Shown: positions 16,739 to 28,700 of the stretch, piece after piece
How the letters are laid out: each line of letters opens with the position of its first letter
Numbering within the stretch: the first letter of the stretch is position 1
From: Emcibacter sp. SYSU 3D8
GTDB taxonomy: Bacteria; Pseudomonadota; Alphaproteobacteria; SMXS01
Assembly: GCF_039655875.1 (NCBI RefSeq)
Contig: NZ_JBBYXK010000001.1
Span: forward strand, 1,157,001-1,221,000
Length of the DNA stretch: 64,000 bases
Reading direction: 5' to 3'
Notes under the pieces: model-generated
The model's database searches: none
What the model was told of the DNA's origin: nothing
What the model saw: the letters and a program-made list of their open reading frames with translations, nothing else
Program-made: the position numbers and the translations under genes

Positions 16739-19700
16739 CTAGAAGTGGAACCGGGCGCCGCCGCTGATGACGTGTTCGCTGAAGCTTCCGCCCAGTTCAC
16801 CCGAGTAATCCAGGTAGAGGCTGAAGCTCTCGGACACCTTGCCGGTGACACCGGCGCCGAAGATGACCGTGGTCTGACGCGGCACCTGGCCGAAGACGGT
16901 GAAGTCCGTACCCGGGGCACCCTGGAAGCCAGAGGTGATCGGGCGGAGATCGTCTTCGAACTCGTTGGCGACACCGGCCCTGACGTAGGGCATCCAACCG
17001 CCGCCGTTACCCGACATGAACGTCTTGGACAGACGCAGCTGGGCGGTACCGCGGAGGCTTTCGACCGACTGCTGATCCACGTTCAGGAGGATCGGGCCGA
17101 AATTGCCGACACCGGTCTCGGAGAACGCGTCCTGCTTCACCTTCACGTAGGACAGGGCCAGTTCAGGCGACAGTTTCCAACCCGAGTCACCCAGGTCGAA
17201 GCTGTAGCCACCCTTACCGTAGAAGTAGGTGATATCGCCGTCGTAATCCGCGGTGGCAACCTGCGAAACCTGCATGCCGGTGCCGCTGCCGAAGGCGATG
17301 TTGCGGATGCTCTCGATGTTCATGTCACCGATACCGCCGCCGATGTTCAGGAACCAGCTTTCGGTGAAGTAGCTGGCGTAGCCACCCACCTGCCAGCTGT
17401 CCACGTCACCTTCCTTGGTGCCGTTCCGGGAGTCGACGTCAGAGTTGCTGAAGCCGCCCAGGATACCGATGAGGAGGTTGGGGTTGATCAGGTAGTCGAA
17501 GCCGGCGTAGCCCGTCAGCGTCTGGTACTTGTACTCCAGCCAGCCCTCATTGCTGCCATCGTCGACGTCGGCGTTGCCCCACGAACCGGCGAGCCAGAAG
17601 CTGGCGCGCTTGTCACTGGCGCTGGAGCCGACCACCGAGTCATCACCCACGTTCATCACGACGCGGTTCGACTGACCACCCGAGAAGCCCTGGGCTTCGA
17701 TGGTCCGGATGTAAGCCTGCTGCTCGGCGCCACGGGCGATCGAGAAGCCGACTTCGTTGAAGGCGTTGTACCACTCGGGGTGCAGCGCATCCAGGGCAGC
17801 CGGGATGTCTCCGTCGAGGCCGACCGAGGCGATGATGCAGTGCAGGAGGTCTTCGTTCAGGCCGTACTGGGTGAGCGAGTCGATGTACTCACCAGTGGCG
17901 ATCTGATTGATGGTCGTGCCCTTGGGGCCGAAATCCGGGATCGAGATGATCCGGACCCGATCCGGCAGGTACTGCAGGTAGGCCTTCAGCAGCTGGACAC
18001 GGACTTCCTCGTTCTCGGCGGTATCCGGATCGTCGTAGCGGACGACCACGGCGCCGTCGTTCGGGCCACCGTCGAAGCCGAGCGTCTCGAACTTACCGGT
18101 CACACCGCCTTCAGCGACGATGACGTCCCAAACCTTGGTGTCCTTCGAGAAGTCGGCGTTGTGCTTGGCGATGCCGTCCGCGTCCACGTCGGCGATGCCG
18201 TCGGGGATGTTGTAGAGCGGGTTCGGAATCTGCGGGCAGCTGTCCGCGCCATCCGGGTCATCGCCGCAACCCGTCGGACCCGACGGATCGTCGATCAGCG
18301 GCGACTGGCTGTTGTCGACCAGGTCGACGAACTCGCCATCGAGGCGGATATCCAGGCGACCGTCGATCGAGGCATTGCCATCGAGCACGGTGGACTGGGT
18401 GTAGGCGACGCCGTCCGGCACGCCGTCAGGGCCACCTTCGCCGGCCACGATGATGTCGGTCTTGATGATGTCTTCACCGTCGATCTCGACGTCGAAGTCG
18501 TTGACGCCGTCGCCGGCCTCGTCATCGGTGATCGTGCCTTCATCGTCCTGGGTGACCAGATCCACCGGACCCGGGCCCACGATGTCGAAGGTCGAACCGG
18601 TGAAGGCGGTCGTCACGCCGGTCTTCTTGACCAGCAGCTGATCGCCTTCGCCGCTGTCCTTCAGGTCGGCCTGGAACTGGCTGCCCCAGTTGGTGACGAC
18701 TTCACGCGAATTCTGCAGCGTGAAGGCGGTGCCGCCTTCCGACTCGTCCTGCTCGGTTTCCGGATCGTCGGCCACGGCCACCTTGAACTGGGTCATGGCA
18801 GTCTCACGGCCGTCCATGGTCACGTTGCCGAACACGGTCAGCGTGCCGATGCGGGTGATTTCATCGCCCGGGGCCAGCGTCGCATAACGCGGGCTGTCGG
18901 TGGTGAAATCGAAGGCGGACGGGCCGGTTTCCTCGATGAAGCCAACCGGCAGTGCGATATCCGGATAGAGCTTGTCGGCACTGTCGATCGTGTAGAGCAG
19001 GTCGACCTTGGTCGGATCGTCTTCCTCATCCTCGGCCGGGACGAACTTGAAGTCCGGCGTGCCGTCGCCCTTGGTGGCGTCGGTGATCTCACCGGTGTCC
19101 AGGTCCTGCGTAACCAGGTCGCCCGTCGACACACCCACGATCAGCGCACCGCGAGCTTCGCCCGGGGTGTACTGCTCCAGGATGTTGTCTTCATTGACGC
19201 CCACATAGGTGGTCTTGTCACCCTGGACAGCGCCGGTGAGGTTGACACCGCCGTTGCCGCCATTGGCGCCCGGGTTGGTCACGATGGTGCCGTGACCGCC
19301 CAGAGTGCCGCCGGACAGAACATCGACGACCGGCGAGGTCAGCACTGCCGTGCTCATCACGTCCAGCTTGACGTTGTCATACTGCAGGCTGGTCTTGACG
19401 TCCTTGCCGCCGACATCGACGAACTCGAAGTCTTCGACGCCGTCACCCTTGGTGTCGTCGATGACTTTGCCATCGGCGTCCTGGGTCACCCTGTCGCCGG
19501 GGGCCAGGAAGGTCACCGGCTCGGTCGCGCCGATATTCAGGCGGCCATTGTCGACAACCGTACCCAAGGTGCCGTCGATGTAACCGACTTCGTCATCGGT
19601 CACGCCGTCGCCGTCAGTGTCGATGTCACCCGAGGTCCAGCGGTTCACGCCATCGATCGTGACGTTGCCGTTCAGGCTCCAGGTACCGTTCGGGAACGGC

Positions 19701-22700
19701 TGGTTCTCGAGCACCGGCTGTACCGCGACGGACACGTTGCCGTAGTACAGGTCGTCCTCGGTGATCCGGTCGTTGACGTAGAGCACTTCGGCCTCGGTGA
19801 TGTCGCCGGCATGGGCCTGGTAGCCTTCGCCGAACAGGATCACCGCATCGACACCCACGTCGACATCCTTGGTCGAGACAAAGCCAACGGCGGTGCCGCC
19901 CTTGGATTCATCGACGTCCTTGGTGGCCGGATCGTCGGGAACGAAGCCCAGCACTTCCGTGGTCTCGATGGTCTGGCCCAGATCGGCGTCGCCGTTCAGG
20001 GTCGAGCCGATTTCCATGGCCAGCACGTCGTCACCCGCCTGGGTGGCGATGTCGCCGTTGATCGTCCCGCCCGCGAAGTTGGCGATGTACTCGTTGCCTT
20101 CACCGCCCAGGATCGCAAAGCGGTTGGTGAGTTGCACCGACGGTGCGGTCTCGTCCTCTTCGGTCTCCGGATCGTCGACCACGGCTGCCGAGAACTCGTT
20201 CGCGCCCTCGATCAGGCCCCAGTTGTAGATGAACACGTCGAGGCCAGGACCACCGTTGCTGGTGTCGATGGCCGCGACCGGATCGGCATCCTCGCCATTG
20301 ATCAGGTCGAGGTTGACGGCCGTTTCTTCAGCCTCCTCTTCCGGCGTCGGCAGAACGCCCGGACCCGTCGCCTCGATGCGGCCGACGTTATCGATCTGGA
20401 CGGTGTTGCCGTAATAGTAACTGCCATCTTCGTAGAGGTAACCCGCCTCGCTGCCGACGATCACGCCGGTCGCGCCGTTGAAGATGTAGGTGTCATCCTC
20501 GCCGGAATAGTTGGTGCCGTCGGTGATGCCGGTATTGGCGCCGCTGATCGTGCCGTAGTTGATGATCTCGTTGTAGGAGGCGGTGGTGTAGATGCCGTCA
20601 CCCTTGGTGCCGGTGATGTTCGAGCCCTCGCCGTTGTAGACGTCAAGCTCAGCGCCGCCGACCTCGATACCGTCATCCGCGCCAACGATGGAGCCGGTCT
20701 GATAGCCGTCCTCGCCGTAATAGCCCGAATAGTTATTGATCGAGGTCCAGTACGAGCTGCCGTCGAGGTTCGACCGGATACCGTCACGGTTCTGGCCAAC
20801 GATCGATCCACCATAATTATCGACGGTCAGGTTGCCGTAATAATTGTCGATGCCTTCCCAGTAGCCCTGGATCAGGCCTTCGTTGGCGATGGAGTTATTC
20901 GTACCGCTGTTGATGTCGATGCCGTCGCCTTCGAGGCCGATGATCGATCCTTCATTGTCATTCTGGACCGAGTTCCTGTCGCCATCGATCTCGATGCCTT
21001 CGTCTTCACCGGTGATGGACCCGTTGTTGTAGACGGTGTTGTCCTCGCCATTGATGTCGACGCCGTCGTCGTTGTAGCCGCGGACAGTGCTGTAGTTGTT
21101 CAGCGTGTTGTCTTCACCGTTGAAGCTGACACCGTCATCGTTACCCAGGATCGAGCCCCAGTTGTAGATGAGGTCGTCATCACCAGTCGACCGGATACCA
21201 TTGTCGAATTCACCTTCGATGGTACCGCTGTTGTAGACGTACTGGTTGCCGCCGCTCATCTCGACGCCGTCGCTCTGGCCATAAACCGAGTTGTAGTTGT
21301 AGAGGTCGTTAGAGCCCGACTCGAAGTCGACACCGTCGTCGCCGCCCTCGATCAGCCCCTCGTTGTCGATCGTGTTCGATGAGCCGGTGAGGACATGCAC
21401 GCCGTCCTCGTTGGTGCCGACGATGCTGTTGGTGTTGTCGACGTAGTTGGCGGAACCACTGATCTCGATACCAGTCTGACCGCCCTTCACGGAGCCGGCA
21501 TTGGACACGAAGTTGCCGTAGGCAGATCCACTCGAGCCCAACTGAATGCCATCGTCGGTGATGCCGATGATCTCGCTGCCACTCTCGTTGGTGATGGTGT
21601 TGTAGTCCTGAAGGGCCACCACGCCATCCTGCTGACCCTGGATGTGGTTGCTGTTGGTCAGGTCGTTCCAGTCGTCCACCAGGTAGACGCCGATGCCGCC
21701 GCCATTGGTCGCGTCAATGGTGCCGGAGTTGTCGATGACGTTGTAGTCGGTGGCCTGGATGCCGACGTTGCCGGCGTCGATGTTGCCGGCGTTGGTTACC
21801 GTGTTCGTGTAATCGGCGTAGATGCCGACATTGACCGCGTCGATATCGGCGCCGGCCTCGTTGGTGACGGTATTGAAGTCAGCCACGTCGATGCCGTCAA
21901 AGGCGTCGATATCGGCACCGGCGCTGTTGGTGATGGTGTTCTTGCTGTCGGCGAAGATACCAGCACCGTCACTGTTCTTGTCGGCGTCGGCTTCGATCAG
22001 ACCGTTGTTGACGATAACGTTGTCGTCCCCGGCTTCGATACCGTTGTCGTCGGCGTGGATCGACAGGAAGCCATTGTTCTCGACATAGTTGTTGTCACCA
22101 ACGTCGATGCCGTCGTCGCCGGCATTGATGGTGCCGTTGTTGATGACCGTATTGTCGTCTTCGACCTGAATGCCGTCGTTTTCAGCGGTGATGGTGCCGT
22201 CATTGGTGACGTCGTTCTTGTCACCGCCAACGATGCCGTTCCAGCCGGTGATCGTGCCGTTGTTCTCGACCGTGTTGTCGTCGGTTACCGAGATGCCGTT
22301 GCCATCATTGTTGTCGTCCACATCGGCATTGATCGTGCCGTTGTTGATGATGGTGAAGAAGCCGCTGTCGGCCACGATGCCGTCATCGTCGGCATTGATC
22401 GTGCCCAGCCAGACAAGCGATTCGTAGGCATTGACCAGGCCGCCATATTCGAACTCGATGCCGTCGTCGCCGGCGATGATGCTGGTGCCGGCATTGTGCT
22501 GGAAGGTGTTGCCGTCCTCGTCCACCAGGATGCCATCGGCACCCGCGGTGATTTCGACATCCCGCACATCGACGTTGTTGTCCGTCCCGCTGTCGAACCA
22601 GACACCGTTCAGGCCGGCGTCGATCGAGGTCGTCACATCGACTTCGTTCTGGTCGCCGTTGATCCTGATGCCGTTGCCGTTGGTCGACGAGATGGTGTCT

Positions 22701-25700
22701 GCGGTGACCGAGTTCTGGTCGCCGTTCAGGTCGACGCCGTCGCCGCCGGTGGTGCTGATCGCGCCGGTGGTGACGGTGTTCTGGTTGCCGTCGATGTCCA
22801 CACCGTCGTCGCTGCCACCGGTGATGCTGGCGGACGAGACGGTGTTGCTGCCGCCGTTGATGGCAACGCCGAAGGTGGTGCCGCCGATATCGGTTTCCGC
22901 ATCGACATCGTTGTTGTCACCCGCGATACCGAGGCCATAACCGCCCGAGCCGGCGATGCCGCCCGTGGTAGTTGTCAGCTCGTTGTCGTCACCGACGATG
23001 GTGGCACCGTTGACGGCGCCGGCCACGGAACCGCCCGTGACGCTGTTGTCGTCGCTGATGATGAGGACACCGTCGCCGCCGTTGCCGTTGATCAGGCCGC
23101 CGGCCGTGACGTCGTTCTCGCCGCCGCCGGAGATCACGACACCGTCGTGGCCGTCGATGCCGCCGACCGCCGAAACCGTCGCGCCGGTGCTGCCAACGAT
23201 CTGGACGCCATCATTGTCGGCCGTGTTGCCGCCGTTGATGGAGCCGCCGCTGGTAACCGTGGCGTTGGAGGTGTTCAGGATCAGCGCGCCGGTGCCCGGA
23301 CCGCTGATCGTGCCGCCCGCCGTGACGGAGTTGTTCGAGCCGCCATTGATCACGACGCCATCATCGTTCTGGCCGGTGATGGTGCCCGAGGCATTGACGG
23401 TGTTGTTGGAGCCGCCGCCCTGGATCTCGACGCCATCGTTGAAGCCCGAGATGTCGGTGCCCGACACGGTGTTGTTCGAGCCGCTGTCGATGGCGACGCC
23501 CTCGTCACCCTGACCGGTGATCGTGCTGGACGCGGTCACAATGTTGCCGGAACCGGCGATCACCACACCTTCCAGGCCGCCCTCGATGGTGGTGGCCGTG
23601 ACGGTGTTGGTGTTGCCGGTGATGTCGACACCGTCCTCGTTGGCGCTGTCGATGGCGCCAGTGTCCACCGAGTTGGAGTTGCCGGTGATGTTCACGGCGT
23701 CGTTGGTGGCGCTGATCGAGGCGCTCGACACCGAGTTCGAGTTACCGGCGATGATCACGCCCGGGTCGCCGGTGATGGCGCCGGTCGCGGTCACGAGGTT
23801 GGTGTTGCCGGTGATGTCGACGCCGTCGCCGTTGAGGCCGGTGATGTCGCCGGAGACCGAGACCTTGTTGGTGTCGCCGTCGATAACCACGCCGTCGTCG
23901 TCACCCGAAACAGTGCCGCCCGAGGTGATGACGTTGCCGGAGCCGGTGATGTCGACACCATCACCCTGGTCGCCGTCGATGCCGCCGGCGCCGATGGTGA
24001 GGGTGTTGGTGTTGCCGTTGATGTCGACGCCATCCCAGTTGCCCTGGACGCCGCTTGCCGCGACGTTGTTGCTGTTACCGTCGATGTCGACGCCTTCGTC
24101 ACCGTTGCCGGTGATCGCACCGGACGCGTCGATGTCGTTGCCGTCGCCGGCGATGGCCACGCCGCTCTCGCCGCCGGAGATCGTGGTCGCGTCGACCTCG
24201 TTGTTGTCACCGTCGACGTTGACGCCGTCCAGGCCGCCACCGATCGAACCACCGTCGACCGAGTTGCCCGAGCCGTCGATTTCGACGCCATCGCCCTGCT
24301 CGCCAATAATGCCGTCCGCGGTGACGGTGTTGTTGGTACCGTCCAGGTTAACACCATCATTGGTGCCCGTGATCGAATTGACGGCCGTAACACTGTTGTT
24401 GTTGCCATCGACGGTCACGCCGCTGCCGAAGCCGCCGAAGTCGTTGTCGGCGCCGAAGATGCCGTCACCCGTCGAGACCGAGTTGCTGTTACCCGAGATG
24501 ACGACGCCGTCTTCGCCAGTGAAACTGCCGCCGGCAATGACATTATTGGAGTTGCCGACGATGGAAACGGCGGTGCCGGTGTCGTTGACGCCAAAATCCG
24601 CGTTGCCTTCGATAACCCCATCACCGGCATCGACATTGTTGGAATTGCCGGAGATCAGGACGCCGCCGTCGTCACCAACGATGCCGGTCGCGGCACCGAC
24701 CTGGTTGCCGTTACCGCTGATCGACACACCCGATCCGGTTCCGGTGCCGACACTGCCGTCGATCGTCCCGCCGGCAGCGGTGACGATGTTGGCGCCGCCA
24801 ATGATGGAGACGCCGCCCGAGCCGTTGATGCTGCCGGATGCGGTCACGACGTTGGAATTGCCGCCGATGTCGACACCCACGCCATCGCCGTCGATATCGG
24901 TGTTACCCTCGATGTTGCCCGCGGTGGCGCTGACGGAGTTGTTGTTGCCGTTCCCGATCACCACGCCGCCATCGGTGCCGCTGATGGTCGCGCCGGACAC
25001 CACGTTGTTGCTGGAGTTGGTGATCAATACGCCGGGATCGCCGCTGATGGCGCCGGTGACGGTGACGTTGTTGCTGCCACCGCCAGCGATGTCGATGCCG
25101 TCGCCGCTATCGTTGTTGTCCGTGTCGCCGGTAACGTCGCCGCCGACGGTGATGACGTTGCCGGTGGCGCCGTCGAGGTAGATACCGTCATCTTCGCCGC
25201 CGACGTTGCCGTCGATGTCGACCGAGTTGGTGTTGCCGGAAATGTGGATACCGTCGTCGCCACCCTGCAGGTCGAGATCGTCGGAGGAGTCGAAGGTGTT
25301 GCTGTCGCCGTTGATCTGCAGCGCGTCGCCGGTGGTGCCGGACAGTTCGGCCACGCCGTTGACGCCGTCGCCTTCGTAGTCGACGTCGTTGTCGTCGCCG
25401 TCGAGCACGATGCCGTTATTGTCGCCATTGACGGTCACACCGTCGTCGATCTCGAGGCTGTTATCGTCCTCGAGGAAGATGCCGTCGCCGCCCAGGCCCG
25501 CGGTCGAGGTGACGGTGGTGGTGCCGCTCAGCTCGATGTCGTTGTCTTCGTTCGAGTAGATGCCGGCGCCCGAGCCACCTTCGATGGTGCCGCTGTAGCT
25601 GGCGAAATCGTTCTCTTCGTCATTCAGCGCAACGCCGTTGACGCCGCCTTTGATGTCGCCGGTGTTCTCGATGTAGTTCTGTTCGCCGTTGACCTGGATA

Positions 25701-28700
25701 CCATCCTCGCCCGCGACGATCTCACCGTTGTTGTAGACTTCGTTGCCGAAGCTGAACGGACCCTTCTGGCCGCCCATGACGATGCCGTTGCCACCGTCCG
25801 AGGTGATCTCGCCGTCATTGGTGACCAGGTTGGAATGGCCGACATTGATGCCGTCGCCGCCGCCCACGCCGTCTTCGTCGGCGTGGATGATGTTGCGGTT
25901 CCAGATGTCGTTGTAGTTCTCGGCAACGATACCGTCGTCGTCGGCGTGAATCTCGCCGCCTTCGCCGTTGTAGATGATCTGCTCGCCGCCCGGGATGCCG
26001 AGGCCGCTCTGGGCGTCGATGCCGTCATCGGCGGCAATGATGGTGCCGTAGTTGCGGATCTGCTGCTGGTCGTAGTCCAGCTTGGTCAGACCATTGAGGG
26101 TCAGGCCGTCGGAATTGGCATGAATGCCGTCACCGCCGGCGCCGTTGTCCTGGTTCTCGTCGACGCCCGCCTCGTGGGTGGTGTTGTCGATGCGGTCGAT
26201 GAAGGTGTCGCCGCGGGTGTCGATCAGGCCGGCGTTGATGACGGTGTTGCTTTCGCCGTCGATCTCGATGCCGTGGCTGTCGCCGTCGGCGTCAAGGCCC
26301 GTCGCGATGGTGCCGAAGTTGTCGATACGGTTGTTGGCATCGGCATGGATGCCGTCGCCGCCCGAAGCGCCCTCGCCCGGCAGACCGCCGGCGACGATCA
26401 CGCCATCTTCACCATTGGTCACGTCGAAGTTGTCGTTGACCCTGATGCCGTGGCGCTGGGCCTCGATGGTGCCCTCGTTCTCGACCACTTCCGGATAGTC
26501 GCCGCTGAAAAGCGGAATGACGTTGAGCAGCTTCGCGTCGACATAGCCGAGGCCGTTGACGTCCCCGCCCGTTGAAGAGACATGGGCCGACTGGTCGCTG
26601 AACGCGTCGTCATTGTAGTTGTCGTAGTGAATGCCGTCGCGGCCCGCCACGATCAGCGAGTCGGCGTCGGACTGGTAGCCGGATTCACCAAAACCACCGC
26701 CGTCGCCATCGGCTTCGTCGGTGTGCAGGGTGGTGAAGCGCACGCCGTCCTCGCCGGCATAGATTTCGCCGCCCGAATTGTCGACATCGCTGTTGGTGTT
26801 GGACACCAGCACGCCCGTGCCACCGGCACGGATGATGCCTTCGTTGACCAGGTCGTTGCCGGTCCCGTCGGCATCGCCGATCAGGATCGGACCGCCGCCC
26901 GCCAGCGCGTCGAAGACGTTGGTGACGATGCTGTCGCCCAGCAGGCGCACGCCGTCGCCGCCGGCATTGACTTCGCCGCCGTCATTGATGGTCACGGTGT
27001 TGTCGTCGGCGCCGTCATCCTGGCCGTTGACGACGATGCCGTCGCGGCCGGCAATCACGTTGCCGCCGTCCTGGATCAGGACGCTGTTGTCGTCATTGTC
27101 CACATCGACGTTGCCGACGACGATGCCGTCGCGCTGGGCGTCGACCGTGCCACCATCGCCGATGGTGACCGAGTTGTCGTTTGTCGAGCCGGTGCCGCCG
27201 CCGATGGCGTCAGTCAGCGAGATACCGTCGCTGTTGGCGCCGTTGCCATAAACCGTGCCCGCGCCGCCTGCGCCGCCGATCAGGATGGTGTTGTCGTCAT
27301 CGACGTTGATGCCGTCTTCCGGGTCGCCCGTGACGTCGGAACCGCCGTCGATGGTGATGATGTTGTTGTCATTCATCAGGATGCCCGGATCGCCGATAAC
27401 TTTCGACGCGCCGGTGACATGGACATTGTTGTTGTCGTTGCCCTGGATACCGTCGCCGCCGCCGACGCCATCGGTGTCGCCCTGGACGGTCGATGCGCCA
27501 TCGACCAGCAGGGTGCTGTTGCTGCCCAGGTCGATACCATCGTCCTTGCCCTGGATCGTCGCGCCTTCATCGATGGTGATGTCGGTGCCGTCGCTGGAGT
27601 CAAAGACGTGGATGCCGTCGGACGACCCCTGGCCAATACCCTGGACCGTGCCGGTGCCCTTGATCACGATGGTGTTGTTGTCGCCGTCCTTGCCGGTCTC
27701 GCCGACCTCGATGCCGTGCGATGTACCCTGGATGATGCCGCCGGTCTCGCTGAAGGTGACGTTGACATTGGCGTCATTGACACCGGGCGAGATGTCGATG
27801 CCGGCGCCGTCGCTGACCGACTTCGAGCCGCCCGTGACCGTGCCACTGCCGGTGTAGTTGAGCGTGGTGTCGCTGCTCTGGATGACGATACCGTCGTCGG
27901 TGTAACCGGTGATGCTGCCGTCATTGTCGACCGTCAGCGTGGCGCCGGTCGGACCATGATGCTGGATGCCGCGATCACCGCCGATGATCGCGCCCTTGTC
28001 GCTGTTGTTGACGGTCAGGTAACCCGAGGCATCGATACCGTCGTCGCCGGTGACCGCGCCGGTCGTGCCGCCCGAGATGATGTAGGCGGTGCCGCTGCCG
28101 GTGGAGCCGTTGTTGATGACGTTCGGGCTGCCGACTGTGCCGCCCTCGACAATGATGCCGTCATCGCCCGAGCCGCCGCCGCCGGCGATCAGGCCGGGCG
28201 TCGTCGCGCCGCCATTGCCGTTGTTGACGTTGGTGATCTCGTTACCGAAGCCGTCAATGCTGATACCGTTGCCGTTGACGCTGGTGATCGAACCACCGCC
28301 GATGGACGTGCCGCCACCGTTGAACACTTCGTTATTGTTGCCATCGATGTCGATGCCGTCGCCCCAGAAGCCCTGCACCTGGCCCGCATTGGTGCCGGAG
28401 AACTCGGTATTGAGAATGACCACGACGGTGCCGTCGGAGCCGTCGATGTCGATGCCGTCGCCGGTCGTGCCGATCGCCACGCCGTCGGCCACCACGACGA
28501 TGTCCACACCGTCATAGCCGTCCGTGTCGTAGCCATCCGCGGTTGCGCCAGCGCCCACGCCGCAGGTTACGGTGTCATTGTTGGCGCCGGCGACAGAATC
28601 ACCGCCGGTGCCGTCGGTGCAGGCCGCCAATGCGGAGTTGCTGCCCATGGAGAAGTTGGCGAAGGCGGTAAGCGCCACGCCCAACATGGCGCCGCGCGTG

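Noticed and set aside
20300-28640. Tandem repeats that might suggest a CRISPR array or a satellite
   Set aside because: Unit length varies, the units are in frame, and the reading frame is open for 12 kb with an autotransporter barrel at its end; there are no identical 25-40 base repeats with unique spacers, and no cas genes.
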